A stretch of DNA of 64,000 nt from Marsupella aquatica (GCA_973895155.1 OZ316895.1:1364001-1428000), one strand, 5' to 3'; numbered from the stretch's first letter, positions 12,866 to 25,614 are shown. Numbers and translations are program-made. Notes: generated by a model not told the origin, from the letters alone.

Positions 12866-13931
12866 TGGGGAGGAAAGGCAAAGGGGGTTAGCTTTAGAAG
12901 AACAATTGGACAAACACTGTGACATTTCCCAGACCAAAACAAGTGGACAATGATTGTATATAACTCCCAGGCCTATGCTGAGCGGGAGGGGCCTTTGTGG
13001 GGAATGCAATCAATGGATTCCAAGAGATCAAGTGAACAAAGCTTTACACTACCTTTTGTGGTCTGAACTTTGGCCACAAAATCAGTGTGCATGTCCCCAT
13101 TCAACCAATATTCATTGGGACCCGCCAACTGCCATATATGTAGGTTTAGGCAAATAAGTGCTGAAATGGTCACCATTAGTCTTCTATAGTCATGAATAGG
13201 CAGCCACCTAAAATCATAGTTGGGATGGCATCTTAGTCTTGAAAAGTAAGACTTGTTCGTCCGCTTGTTCTCGTAGAGCTCCCCTTTCCCCCTCCCCCTT
13301 GTCTTGCGCACACATTGCTACACAACATACGTCGCATGTCACACACATCAAAACATAAGCACATTCAAACAAACATAAGAGAATGACTACAAGTGAAACT
13401 CATGTCCCACATGTCCAAAACGCACAATAATCTTCAATGAATCCGACAGCGATTGGTACCAATCAACGAACAATTAATCCCAAGGCATCTGATCCGATTA
13501 TAGACGTATGTCAAGCCCAACGCACCTTGCACTCAAGGAATTAACGTTACATAGAAGGAGCTTTCAGCCACCATAGCCACAACTTGAGCTCCCCTCTCCA
13601 AGTCTCAACATCAATATATAGCCTTTTGATGCCTCACAATGGGAGAACTACTCTCCACACAAACCTAAACTAAACTGAGCTATTGGCTCATATAGCACAC
13701 ATCCAAAACATACAAACCTAAATAGTACAATATACTACAATATCACCTAGAATTGTGTGACACCCTAGATGAGTGGATGGTGAGCAGAGTTGAAAGAAAA
13801 TGGAAGAGATAACCAACATTTTCTCCTTTTCTCTTTGCTTCATAGGACATACAAAATGCCTAAAACGATCTGACAATTGAAGGATATTACCATCCAATTT
13901 TATATTCTTATGTTCATGATAACAGTTTATA
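12866..13931. other. Intergenic, nothing recognised
   Basis: AT-rich sequence after solo LTR copy B, ending at the telomere-like repeats. No gene or element signature was found. Confidence 0.5.
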
Positions 13932-13955
13932 CCCTAAACCCTAAACCCTAAACCC
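13932..13955. repeat. Interstitial telomere-type repeat
   Basis: Three exact head-to-tail CCCTAAA units followed by CCCC. This is the Arabidopsis-type plant telomere motif at an internal site. It lies directly beside the candidate left boundary of the CACTA region. Confidence 0.9.
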
Positions 13956-13969
13956 CATTAAACGACTAT

Positions 13970-14265
13970 TCAGTACCGTATAGGACTTGGAAACGACTGG
14001 GAAGGACTCCAGTCCTTTATAGGACTGCGAGTCGTATGTTTTGTTACTATAATCAACTGAGTCCTTTATAGAACTGGTTTATAAGTCGTTTAATAGACTG
14101 GATTTTCAGTCTATTTTAGTCTTTGTGTGGGTAGCTTTGGTGAGTCGTTTTCAGTCTTTTATGGACTGAGATGGTGAATCGTTGGGAACGACTAAAAAGG
14201 TTATGGAGGGTAGTCTTTAAATATACTTTGTGGGGTATGTATAAGTCTTTCATGTCAACTGGATA
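13970..14265. repeat. Candidate CACTA subterminal repeat block, left side
   Basis: Dense short repeats in both orientations: AGTCCTTTATAGGACT and variants, AGTCGTTT, CAGTCTTTTATGGACTG and AGTCTTTGTGTGG. Blocks of this kind are typical of the subterminal regions bound by TNPA in CACTA elements. I could not find a clear CACTA terminal inverted repeat or 3-bp target duplication, so the boundary is unproven. Confidence 0.4.
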
Positions 14266-14422
14266 TGAGTGATGAAGACCCCACTATACTACTTGGAATG
14301 AACCCACTCTTGTGCACAAATAACATATTGCATTCATGTTTTATTGTGTACTTGAATTAACTCACTCTATAAGTTCACCATTCATCATGTTAACATTAGA
14401 ATACATAGTTTCAGAAAGCCAT

Positions 14423-14566
14423 CTTCTATACCATGTACACTAATATGAATTCACAGATTCAAACTTCATAGACTACAAAGAAGGTCACAAAGTATTCCTC
14501 TATACCATACACACTAATACTGAAATGATACAAAACAGATTCAAGTATCATAGACAATCACCATAG
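14423..14566. repeat. Imperfect tandem duplication, about 75-bp period
   Basis: Two units begin TCTATACCAT, include ACACTAATA and end with CATAGAC after CAGATTCAA. They lie just 3' of the TNPA-like gene. Confidence 0.7.
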
Positions 14567-14817
14567 AGCCATAGTTTGACATCAATCAATTGTTTCATAC
14601 ATACAGAATTCAGAAATATCAATGTCACACACAACGGCTCCTTCATCCTCTTTACCAAATGGAAAAATTGGTACAGATATTTCTTGGATCTTTCCAAGGC
14701 AATGTCAAAATGTGACACAATTCACATGATTCTATCTACACTTGCATTCAGTCACTGCAGACTAACACACTCTGATGGCCAGAGCACAAGAGATCCTACT
14801 GCATCTGCAATTATTTC

Positions 14818-17800
14818 CTAAGGTGGATCATCGTCTCTATTCGGAAATGGCAAATTACAATCAGATACAATCACTGTAGTCAACAACACTACTACATGGT
14901 CATCCGGGACCACTTTGCCATGGAATTTTGCATGATCCGGTCGCAAAATGCCTGTACCCACACATACCTGCGAGTCATCCTCCCATGATAGAAGATTATG
15001 GACTGGCTCTACTGTGGCTATCACCTCCACCTTACCCTGGCTGTTTTTCTTGGCTTTCCTGGGTGGCTTATACATGACATTATTCATACCTTGGTTGCGA
15101 GTCATGACTTTGGCACGAGTGTTTTGTGCTGGTGATCGAGAATTGGCTACACTCTTCTTCAAAGAATCTGCATCCATATTTGACACTTCTGATTGTGTAG
15201 CAGGATTTCCCTGCGACATCATCTCAGTATCTGCCAACATTGTACTTGCCTCAATTGAAGCATCTACAATCTTACTTGCATCCAATGTTGCTCCCAAGTT
15301 TCGACGTCGCTTCACCCTGCTCCCACTTGGTTGAGAGTCTGTCAACTCTGCATCAACTACAATTCAGTGTCATGTCCAACATAAGTGAATCACTCATCAC
15401 ATGTGCTAAATGTACATGTCACCAACCACAAAGTTGTCACTATCTCCTTACCATTATGAACAGCCTTCTTCCCCTTCTTTGCCATTGCCATATGCTCCAT
15501 GTCTGCTTCTGTTGATCAATAAACACACCACAATATTCACGTTGAATCTATTAACCACTGAATTGTTGCTCAACATTCATATAGAGGAATTTAAAGCATC
15601 AGCTTACCTGATACCTCCTTGGCTATGGTCACTGAGGCACTGGGCACATCTTCTTCATTATTGCTCTTTGAATCACCTGATACATCAATCATGATGTCAC
15701 TTCAGATCCCAGTTCATCCAACCAGTTCTTACAGAAAAGATTACCTCCAACCGGGTTAAGCTTCACAAAACTCCATGCACTTTTCAAATGTAATGTACTG
15801 GATCATAGCAGGTTACCTGTCTCAGCAACCTTCTTGCCCTTCTGCTTACTGATTACAGGGTCCTTCTCTGCCTCCACTCTTCCTGCATTCAAACCATTCA
15901 CTCAATTCATGAAAACTTACTTCTAACATTTGAACATAGGACACAATGAACAATGGGCCGGTGTCATTTCCATACCTGTGTCAGATTTGCCAATTCCCTT
16001 TTTTGTTAACAAGGGCACACTTTGTACAATGTTGCCCTCATTGTTTGGTTGGGAACCACCCAATTTTTCAATCACAAGCTTGAAATTAGATTCCACTGAT
16101 GCAAGAAGGTTCGCTACAGATGCCTCCACAATATCCAAACGATCAGCCAATTTACTTTCCACTTGAGGGAGTCCACACTCTAATGACTTCAACCGTTCAC
16201 ACATCTCTGTGAGAGTTGTAACAGTTCCCTGTCATAACACAGCTTACATATCTCAGATAACTGTCCCCAAGAACTGGTTGCTTACTTCCTACTACATTTC
16301 TTTCTGATGCTCAAGGCCAAATAGTCACAGAACATACAGAATTACAACATAATCACCTGTTTGGAAGTTACACTTGTCACCTCACTCCTTTGTTTCATGA
16401 ACTCCTCTCTCACTTCTTGTGCTGATGGTTCTTCACCTGTCAATTTCTTCTGCAGTCCACATCAACATACATATGAATGAAACCAAGTGTTGATTGTCAA
16501 TGAAAATGTAATAATGGTAGCAAGATGATAAGTTTGAGGCTTACTATCAGGCATGTCACTGCCTTACCAATTGTTCTTTCACTGGAGCATAACTTCCTCT
16601 CCCAGCCTGTGAAAGGTGTTTCACTTTGCCTCGAGCATTTGACATCAGTTCACTCTTGCTCTGTCCAGCCTCCGACATGAACCCTTTGATTAACCGTGTC
16701 CATTGATCCAGTTCCAATGATGGGGGTGGTGGCATTCTCCTGTTAGAACCATTGTCTATCCACGTCCTTTTCAACCTATGCCTCTCTTGTTTCAAAATCC
16801 TCATTGCATAATCTGATATGCAATCTTCAACTGGGCCCTTACCATCATTACCAACATACTCCCACCGTTCAAGAATGTCCTTGCAGATAGCAGCCCAATC
16901 AGCTTTGTTCTGACTCCTAAACTCTGTAATGCTCAAATCTAACCAACGCAATACTTCTCCTCTTAGGTCAGAATGCCAACGGTTCTTACCATCACATGTG
17001 GGAGTTATCCAACCTTCGGAATTCACTTCTACTTTACCAAATTTGTTACTGTCTCCTGCCTTGGTACTCCCTGAAGCGCTACTAGGTGTCCCTCCACGGC
17101 CTGGGGTCCCTCCACGGCCTGATCTCCCCCCACGGCCTGGATTGCATTGTCCAAACCTCCTTGGAGTCCCTGCACATTTACAGGATCCATTTACAGTCAC
17201 TTACATTAGGTAAGTATGAATCATAAATCCCGCTGCCAAATATACAGTGGACTTCAGAGCAATTCTGCAATGACCAAGTTACCTCTCCCTTGGCGCATAG
17301 ATGGTTCTGGACCACCTGTCCTATTGCTTTGTCTTGATGAATTAGGGGCGTTTCTCCCGCCTGTGAATGATTGCCTCCTATCTGAACGTGGATGGCCTTT
17401 GTTGTTTTCGTGATTGTCCCAATCAGAGTCTGCATACCAACAGGTACATGCCACACTCATGGACCTGTAAGATAAACTCTTTGCCCTAGCTACACATCAG
17501 ATAAGTGCATATTGAGCTAAATCTCTACTACCATCACAAAATCACTAGCACAAGGCACTTACTTGTCCAATCATCCTCCTCACCTTTCTATTGCCCTCTG
17601 TACCCGTCTCTACCACGCTCTGGGTGTTCATATTCATCCCATCCATCTTCTGCTCCATCATAGTCATCATCATAATTATCAGGCGTCCCTTGCCAATAAC
17701 TCTGGCTCCTTCTAGGGTATGGATTATGTGATTTCTCTCTAGCTGCCCACCTACCTGGGACTTGATGAGGGCCCTGTGCATCTTGCACAGGTGCATTTTT

Positions 17801-17931
17801 CTGTGAGCCCCCTGCATCTGGGTCTCCATCCATATCCAATCTTTCCTCTTCACCCTACTCTCCAAGCCCCATGTCTGTCTCCATGTCATCACCCTCTTCC
17901 CCCATAGCTTCTGCACAGCACCCACAACCAA
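14818..17931 (-). CDS. TNPA-like CACTA protein with Ptta/En/Spm transposase domain, multi-exon
   Basis: Several minus-strand coding blocks read as one interrupted gene: 17839-17588 (acidic, PDNYDDDYDGAEDGWDEYE), 17420-17254 (Asn/Arg/Gly-rich), 17200-16556, 16204-15960 and 15345-14818 (stop at 14818). The 17200-16556 block opens with repeats of GRGGTPGRGG. It then matches the Transposase_24 (Ptta/En/Spm) pattern, with LRGEVLRWLDLSITEFR, GNDGKGPVEDCISDYAMRI and LKRTWIDNG. The 16204 block is a predicted amphipathic helix (ERLKSLECGLPQVESKLADR). Proteins of this type bind subterminal repeats and regulate excision with the tnp2 transposase. The intervals between blocks contain splice-like borders, but I did not resolve each junction. 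This may be a separate gene or the 3' end of the transposase transcription unit. Confidence 0.6.
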
Positions 17932-18082
17932 ACAGGGAGAATCAACACACTAAATTCAAAGTATCAATCAATTTCATGCATATCCAACTATCCTAAACAT
18001 CATTCCAGGCAACAATTCCCGTTCTGTGACTCTGTGCAGGTAGTCATCCTCAACCTCATACTTGCCAATCGCCAGCTGTTGC

Positions 18083-21000
18083 CTATTGCAAATCATCAAC
18101 CTCATCATATTCCATTTGCCCAGGTTCATCATATGTCTCTCTCAATGTTAAGGGGATGTAGTCAGTCCATGCCCGAGTTGGAAGTACAGTCTCATGACTA
18201 GGATGCTCGAATGCAGCATGGTCATCCAAACTGAACTCTACTTTACTTCCATCCATCCGCTTGTTCCGTGCTTGGCTATGGCATACCACCCTCCAGCCAT
18301 GTGACTCCTCCATATCTGCAAAGAAAGCCTGTTCAACTTGGCTAGGGAAAACAAAAGGCTCAGACCATTCTGGTACTCTGGACCTAAAATTGGCCAACAA
18401 GAACCCATCATGATCACGCTTCATGGTGGCCCTTGGTCTCTGCCACTCTGATTTCACCCATGATCCCTTCATCAATATCACTGGGACACTTGTGTTACCA
18501 TAATTCAACACCCAAATGTCGGTCAACTCCCCCACGTAACCCATCTTCATCCACCCCCTCTGTTCTTCAGAGGTTCTCTGCTCAAACACAGAAATCAAAC
18601 CACAATCATATGATACACAATGGTCACCCTGCTCATCCCTCACTCGATAATGATTTCCATAAGCTCTCATCCGTTTGTAGGTCAGAATAGACAATCGTGG
18701 TGGCACAGATAGAAGATACAAATCCTTCTCCATATCTGGGTGATGTCTACTATGCTCTCGAATTGTCACCCGAATCCACTGCTCGAACTGTGGGAAGGGA
18801 TCCTGCTGCCCAGAGTGTGCAGCTTTTTGCATATCATATTCCCTGCAATATGAGGTACAGGCATAGTTAGTCTAAACAACACATGACAACCTAAGATCAC
18901 CCTTGGAACAGACAAGAAGCATCACAACAAAGGCAAGTCAATTCAATCACTCACCTCCACCATGGTTGCATAGGCTCTGTGTTTGCCAGCACATATGAAT
19001 GAGCCTTGTCTCGAATCGCAACAGGCAGCTGAACAGCACGTCCCACACCTTCAACAACCTCGCCACTCACTCCATCATCTTCACCAGATTTCCAAACTCT
19101 TGTCATAGCTTCACCAGACCCAGCCATGTACTCTGTTAGGAATCCCAACGTCTCATCCTTAATGTACCCCAATGCCATGGAAGCCTCTGGCCTGTAGTAT
19201 GTTCTCACATGACCTTTCAACAACTTCATGTATCGCTCCATAGGGTACATCCATCTGGTACTGACTGGCCCATACTGCCCTAGCTCTTCTACCACATGGA
19301 TTAGGAGATGAGTCATAACATCAAAGAAAGCAGGGGGAAGTATATCTCCAAGTCACAGAGGACATAAGCAGCATCCTGCTTCAACTGCTCCAATCCTTGG
19401 GGATCCCACACTTTCACACATATACGGCGAAATACATTGCACAGTCGAAGAATGACATTACGGACTGGTTTCTGCATGAGACCTCTGAGGCATAGGGGCA
19501 GAATGTGCTGCATCAACACATGGTAGTCATGTGTTTTCATACTGCCAAGTTTATTCTTTGTAATATGCTTCTTGAAGGCACCAGCATAGCCAGAGGGCAC
19601 TTTCAGACAGCTCAATCTATACAAGAATGTCTTCCATTCATCCTGTGTGCACACATAGGGAGCTTGGAACTTGAGAAGTACATTGGGATTGCTTGCATGG
19701 GGCTTCAACCAAAGGTGAGGGCGAATCCCCTTCTGTTGCATATCAGCTCGAACTGCTCCTGTATCTTTCTCACCCGACAAGAACTTCAGCAAGCTCTCAC
19801 AAATATTTTTCTCAATGTGCATGACGTCCACATTGTGTTTGCTGGGCTCGAATTCCTGCACTCCACAAAGCAAAGAATTCAACAACAGAAACACTAATTA
19901 ACCACATAGGAGGATTGTAACCAACATCAATCCACCATTGCTCCAATCTAAAATTGCAATCATACAGGGGCTGGAGGCTAAGTACATTACCCTCCAGTAC
20001 TCCAACTCCAAGTCCATCAAGGTCTGTCTTTTCACACCGTGTTTCACCACTGGATCCTTAGGTTCTCGATCAGTGGCACTTCTCTTGTCCCAATCAGCCT
20101 TCCTGGCTGCCCACCTCAGGACTTGCTCTCTGGTGACCCTCTGTGGTGGGCCACGAAGCTCTGTTTTGTTGTTGAAGTGTGCAATTTGAGACCGTGTGTG
20201 CCTGTAAGGATGATCAACAGGCAGATACCTTCTATGCCCCTGAAATTTCATACTGTGCAGGGCATGCGACCACTAACTTGTCACATTTTTCCCACATGGT
20301 GTGCACCCCACATAGCCCTTTGTCACTCGTCCAGATATGATGCCATGGCCTGGGTAATCTGCTATATCCAGCAAACAAATTGCATGCAGTCTAAAGGGGC
20401 TGGGTCGAAGAAGCCCCTTCAGAACATCATGGGTTAACACCCCTTCTATCCACAAAGTCTTCCACTCTTCCACTGCTGGAGCCAACATGATATCTATGAA
20501 TTGCTCGGTCACAGAAGCTGGTCCAGGGATTAACAGCACCATCATGACAAAAAACCTCTTTGTAGTCATCCATGGGGGAAGGTTGTAATTTAGCAGCGTA
20601 ACCGGCCAACATGAATAACGGTTGTTTTTGTCTCCAAATGGGTTTACTCCATCCAGTGATAGACCAAATCTAAAGTTCCGCTTCTCTACAGCAAACTGTG
20701 GCCACCTCTCATCAACAAATTTCCAATGGTTGGAATCTCCAATGTGACGCTGCAGGCCATCACTGCTCTTGTTATCAGGAGTCCATGTCATCAGCTTGGA
20801 AATGGCAGGGCATCTAAACAGATGTTGTAGTCTAGGAATGAGAGGAAAATGACGAAGAACCTTGGCAGGGTGTGTACATTTCCCTACATTTTTGTACCTG
20901 TGCTTACCACAATGAGGGCATGTCAATTTATCTGCATGCTCTTTGCGAAAGAGAACACACCCATCAGGGCATGCGTCAATAGACACATAGTTCAGCCCAA

Positions 21001-21781
21001 GGTTAGACATCAATTTCCTAGCCTCGTACATATTTTTTGGAATTGAATTACCATCTGGTAACACATTTCGGCGCAGGAAGGTCAACAACTCTGTCACAAA
21101 TATATTGGGAACATTGTGATTGCCAGAGATGTTCAACAACAACACGACAAAACCCAGCTTGGAGCAGTTCGACCCCTCGTAGATAGGAATGCAAGCTTCT
21201 TTGATGTGTTTTGGGCCCCCAAACACCCACTCCCTCTCTGCTGCACCTTCCCCAATGTCAAAGTCAGGTTCAGCTTGGCCGTCGCCAATGTGTGGCTGCG
21301 GTTCATTGTCCTCTTCTGATTCCACTGTGTCGTAAAAAGCATCAAGGTCTTCAAAAATCTCTTGAACCATTCTTGGGACATCCATCCCACCGTCCTCAGT
21401 GACTGCCTCTCCATCTCCATCTTGGTCATCCACGTTCTCATGTTGGACCCCAGGACCATCCTCTGCACAGTCTATGTCCTGCTCTACATAGTCTCTATGC
21501 CTAGCTGTATTAGAATCCACAAAGTCAGCTCTCCACTCTTCATCAGAGGAGTCTTCTTCTGCTGGTACATTCCAAACCCTCCACCGAGGGTGCCTTTCAT
21601 GCCGCAGCAGGTGAAGGTGCACAGTGTTCAAACTCAACGACTTGAATCCTTGGCACTGTGTGCATGGGCATCTCATCCTCCTACTCCTACCTTGGGCGGC
21701 CCGGGCTTGTTCACACATCCACAATTTAGAATCATGATGCCTAATCCTAAATGGGTTGTGAAGAGGCAACCTTGGAGCCAT
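18083..21781 (-). pseudogene. CACTA (En/Spm) tnp2 transposase, decayed
   Basis: The ATG is at 21781 (MAPRLPLHNPFRIRHHDS). In order: a transposase-associated zinc region (WMCEQARAAQGRSRRMRCPCTQC); acidic linker; zinc pair CPHCGKHRYK; the tnp2 catalytic core (FRFGLSLDGVNPFGDKNNRYS, WPVTLLNYNLPPWM); then GHRRYLPVDHPYR. A second exon from about 19852 gives HNVDVMHIEKN. DUF4218 follows (HVVEELGQYGPVSTRWMYPM, 19316-18951), then DUF4216 (18832-18083, GWMKMGYVGELTDIWVLNYG). Two lesions are visible: an in-frame TAG at 20275-20273, after which the frame continues, and a one-base frameshift near 19339 in a C run between the core and DUF4218. The protein would act in the nucleus to cut and move CACTA elements. 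This copy looks non-autonomous unless the stop is suppressed or spliced out. Confidence 0.85.
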
Positions 21782-22107
21782 CACTATACACACGCACTCA
21801 GCACCCTGTCATTTTATTATGCAAGTGAAAAATACACTTCCTGTTAAGGATTTCACCCCCGACTGTACTTGCCAAAATACGTAACGTTCCAAAAAAACAA
21901 AAAAACAAAAAATATAGGTGTCTGAGTCATGTACCTATTCTCAAGTGAATGAGACAAAATTCCTAAATGTTTGAGGGTGTCAACTCCTCCGCTGTCCTCA
22001 CATGTACTGCCTCTGCACGTACATCCATGACCATATCAGAGTCCAATCATGTATAGTCATAGACACAGGTGCCAGGTGCGAGACCGGTGTGAGATGTCCT
22101 CATCTTA

Positions 22108-22677
22108 CTACCACATCAAATACGGATACCAATCCTGTTGTCGATGCCACTCAGCCCTGAGGTACTCAGGCATGTACATTAAGTCATCAAGGTCTAAACC
22201 CTGCTCATGCCATGGTGGTCTTCGATCCGTGCCTACAAGCAGTGGCAGCAGTGCCCTCCATGGTGCACATGTTGCTACCAAGTCCCTCCACTGGGTACTA
22301 ATTAGTCTATATTTGCAGATATCTTGTGCGCCAGACACCACAAGAACCCTCGGCCAGACATGTGCAAGAACTATATCATCTGCCAAATCAGGCAACAAGG
22401 AACCACCTACAGCATCGTGCTTGTCTAACTCATCTGCTGAAAAGTAAATATCCTCTTCCGACTGTGCATCCTCATTCACCACAGCATTCACAACACATCC
22501 AAGGTCTGCAGGCATTATCTCGGATGGAGCTACACTCTGTCTGGTTACCAATCCACACAAGTAAGCCCAAGCAGTAGCCATGCACGATGCAACCCGTAGG
22601 AGGACCCTACATAGGGCCTGACGGTCTGGAAGAGGCAGCATACCCACCAAAGTCTTCAGCCAAACAGAGCCCAGCAA
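22108..22677 (-). CDS. F-box-like domain ORF beside the CACTA transposase
   Basis: A minus-strand open frame whose middle reads LPDLADDIVLAHVWPRVLV, then ICKYRLISTQWRDLV and WRAL. That is the spacing of a plant F-box: an LPDD-type start, then a conserved R-x-VS-x-x-W segment. F-box proteins recruit substrates to SCF ubiquitin ligases through SKP1; a similar role here is only inferred. The frame opens with TTG and not ATG, so an upstream exon or a truncated copy is likely. No kelch or leucine-rich repeat follows, and the C-terminus is short. It has the same strand as tnp2 and lies about 330 bp upstream of it. Confidence 0.4.
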   Translation of the reverse strand: MLGSVWLKTLVGMLPLPDRQALCRVLLRVASCMATAWAYLCGLVTRQSVAPSEIMPADLGCVVNAVVNEDAQSEEDIYFSADELDKHDAVGGSLLPDLADDIVLAHVWPRVLVVSGAQDICKYRLISTQWRDLVATCAPWRALLPLLVGTDRRPPWHEQGLDLDDLMYMPEYLRAEWHRQQDWYPYLMW

Positions 22678-22817
22678 GTAGATTCACAGTCACACCCCAC
22701 GCAGCAGGAAACAACAATCACTCCAACTGCGACCAACCATGACAAGATGAGTTAGTTCAAGGATCACATTTATTACAAAATTGTGATTTATACAAAAATA
22801 TGAGGGACTCCTACTCC

Positions 22818-23666
22818 TCACTCTCTCCCACCTTTGCTAAGCATACATCTCTGCTGAATCTTGGAGGGCCAGGCCTCAAAAATATCAAAGTCCCAAGCAT
22901 TCTGTCGCTTCCCTCTAGCTGCTGATTCCAGAAGCCAATCAGGGGAAAGCACCCAAAGATTGTTGTTCATGACAAAATCACGCACTGTTGTCTTAAAGAA
23001 TTTTCTGCATATTTTCATGTATGACAGACCTACAACATGAGTGGAGGTTTCTGTTAGACTCTCCTCCACTGTCCCACCTAGCTCAACAACGATAGACTTG
23101 TACAATCTGCACTTAGTCTCCCCAATTCCTTCTTCTGCAAATATCACACTGAACCCCTTCATAATGGTATTTCTCTCCTTGCCATGCTCATTCAATATAG
23201 CATCTGCACGCATAGGATGGTGTCCTATGTTGACAACAGGTCCATATTGGACAGAAGCAAAGTTGGGTTTCTCTGTCGCTGCTTCATAGGCTTCCTTTTC
23301 AGCCAAAGCCTCTGCAGTGGCCTCCTCACTCTCCCACAACTCATATTGCTCAGTACTCTGTACACACCTATGTTTAACAGAATCGGTCAGCCAAGAGACT
23401 TCAACTACTTTTAGACCTTGGTTGGTAATGGCAGAATCAATGAAGGACCATGACCAGTTGTTCATCACATCCAGCCATGTCCCCGCAACAACATGTGTAG
23501 TCTGTGGAGTGATGTCCTTGACTTCAGTCCCATGGAACTCTGAGAATCATTTTTGTACGATTGGCCAACTCACTTGGGTGAACCCATAGTGGCCAGGAAT
23601 CAAAATGGCTTTGATTCCAGCCAACAGAGGCGGGTGATCAACCTTTGTACGTTTCCTAGAGGCCAT
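22818..23666 (-). pseudogene. Tandem-BRCT protein, single exon, one nonsense codon
   Basis: From the ATG at 23666 a single frame of 283 codons runs to 22818, broken only by a TGA at 23549-23547. The first BRCT repeat spans the stop: KAILIPGHYGFTQ, then TPQTTHVVAGTW, then VVEVSWLTDSVKH. The second reads YKSIVVELGGTVEESL, TETSTHVVGLS and LWVLSPDWLLESAARGKR. Paired BRCT repeats bind phosphoserine motifs in DNA-damage proteins; no partner can be inferred here. The stop could come from CGA by a single C-to-T change. There is no intron and no other domain, so it could be a retrocopy, a captured fragment or a small BRCT gene. Confidence 0.65.
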
Positions 23667-24162
23667 GTACACACGGGCCACCTAATCACTGCAGACCGGA
23701 AGATAATGCGTTCACCTGATAATCGGAGGGCCCTTAAAATGCTGCGTTTATAACTTGGTCCAGTCCAGTCGTCTGGTGAGTCTCTGCTCCGATTCCAAAC
23801 GGGAGAAATATTGGGACAAACGTACTAGACACCTGCAAGCATGCACCTCATAGTTTGAATATGTGCCTTGACAATATTGAAGGTGACAAGTGCAATTGTT
23901 TTGTGATGCCACATACAGATGTTGTAAATGGGCAGACATTCAATGAGAATAGAAAATGTTGGTACACTTTAAGGGAATTCTCGCAAATTAAATAGCCTTG
24001 TAACTTATATGCTCATAATGAGAAGTCCTGATTTAATTTAAGCAGTGTCATGTAAGTCGTGATCAAAATGATTGCAGAGTTAAAAAAGTTCCTAGAAGGC
24101 TTAAGGGGAGTTTTTGAAGGCATGTACCCAGGAACAAGTAATGAACTTAGGGTACTTGTTGC

Positions 24163-24945
24163 CTAAGCATCCTCTCCTACAGAGGTCCTTCTTCTCAAAA
24201 TTGGAATGTCTGCAATCTCCAAGGTATCCACATCAGGTGCACTATGCATGTACATTATTCAGGTTCAAAGCCAAGAAATGTGATCTCTCATGGGAGTGTG
24301 CAAAGTAGGATCTATGGCATGGCGATGACAATAGAAGATCCATCGATCAACACCATGTGCAGAGTGATGATAGATGTGTCTGTCACAAGCATAGCCTTCT
24401 GCTTGACGCTCCTTCAAACAATGAAAGTGCCACATGGTGGGACACCTAACACAGTGGACTATGTCCACCCAGAAATCTTCATCGTGCTGACCACATGCCT
24501 TGCACTTATGAAGTGGGCAAGCTGTGGCAAGATCGGGCAAACATGAAAAACAAAAGAACCTCACACAATATCTGTCAGGGCATTTCCTAACAAGTGGTGG
24601 AGCATCAACAGAGCCCTCATAAGACCCCAACTTCCCACACTGTGCACACTTAGCCTGCTTCTCCAAACAATCAGTGCACATCCAGCCTCCCTGGTGTGCT
24701 GACGGGAGGCCCACCCCTGGACAGTTGTTTTCTGCAGCAAGGTCAGACTCTGGGTTGAGGTGGAAATGCCTCATGCAAGGGCCCTCACATATGGCTAAGC
24801 CACCACCATCGTCACAAATGGCACAACAATGAGCTGCCTTCTGGAAAATCTGACTTGCGGAGAAGTTACTACCATCTGGCCCAACTACACCTGTGTTGCT
24901 CACCTCTGTCCCCCGCTTCTTGGCTCGGATTTTAGGGCGTGCCAT
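24163..24945 (-). CDS. EDM2-like PHD-finger protein, short or partial
   Basis: The ATG at 24945 opens with MARPKIRAKKRG, a basic nuclear-import-like stretch. It is followed by Cys/His-rich fingers: CAICDDGGGLAICEGPCMRHFH, WMCTDCLEKQAKCAQCG, FFCFSCLPDLATACPLHKC, and CVRCPTMWHFHCL. The segment YCHRHAIDPTLHTPMRDHI resembles the sequence ending the PHD module of plant EDM2, which reads chromatin and controls transposon and intron-heterochromatin expression. The open frame stops at 24265. A likely second exon (24209-24163, acceptor TTGCAG) gives DIPIL and a stop, but the donor for that junction is unclear. At about 240 residues it lacks the long EDM2 C-terminus, so this is a module-only gene or a captured fragment. 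Confidence 0.55.
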
Positions 24946-25614
24946 GCCTACGCCTGAGACAGATAGTACAATTTAGTAGAGTGCACAGACAATACAATTT
25001 AGTGCAGTGTACAAAAAGTACAATGTAGCATATAGACTAGAGTGGCAATTGCTACTGCAATGAAATGTTCACACACATGTGCAGAGTAGACATACTTTTT
25101 GGTTTATTGAGCCCACACTAAAAACTGATCCCCTCGTACAATAGCTCCACCTACACCTCAATTTTGTGGCTATGATTCACCAAAGGAGATCTGCAACAAG
25201 ATTTAATGCATTTGAATCACATATAACAGTCGTGACATGTAAAACAGGCATTTTTTGAACAGGATTGGTATCAAGCAGTGTGATCAGGGTTGTAATTTAT
25301 ACATCCTAAATAGGCTATGATAGTGAATGAGACAAATAAGTTAGGCATAAATCACTTTTTCCAGGTTATCACATGGCCCATTAATTCCAGTCTTTGAAAG
25401 GAGACTTTTAAGTGAGCTTGCTAGCCTCTTAAATTAGGATATTGTACTTAGTGCAGCCATAATAGGATAAGTTATGTACTGTTGACCGTAAACCCTGGAC
25501 CCAAAATTGCTCATAATTCAAAATCTTAAGTAAATATCCTCTCTGTTCAAGTCAAAGTGTTAAGTTATAGGTCAATGGTCTCTGGTCTGTGCATGCGGTG
25601 TGACAAGTGGTCTT

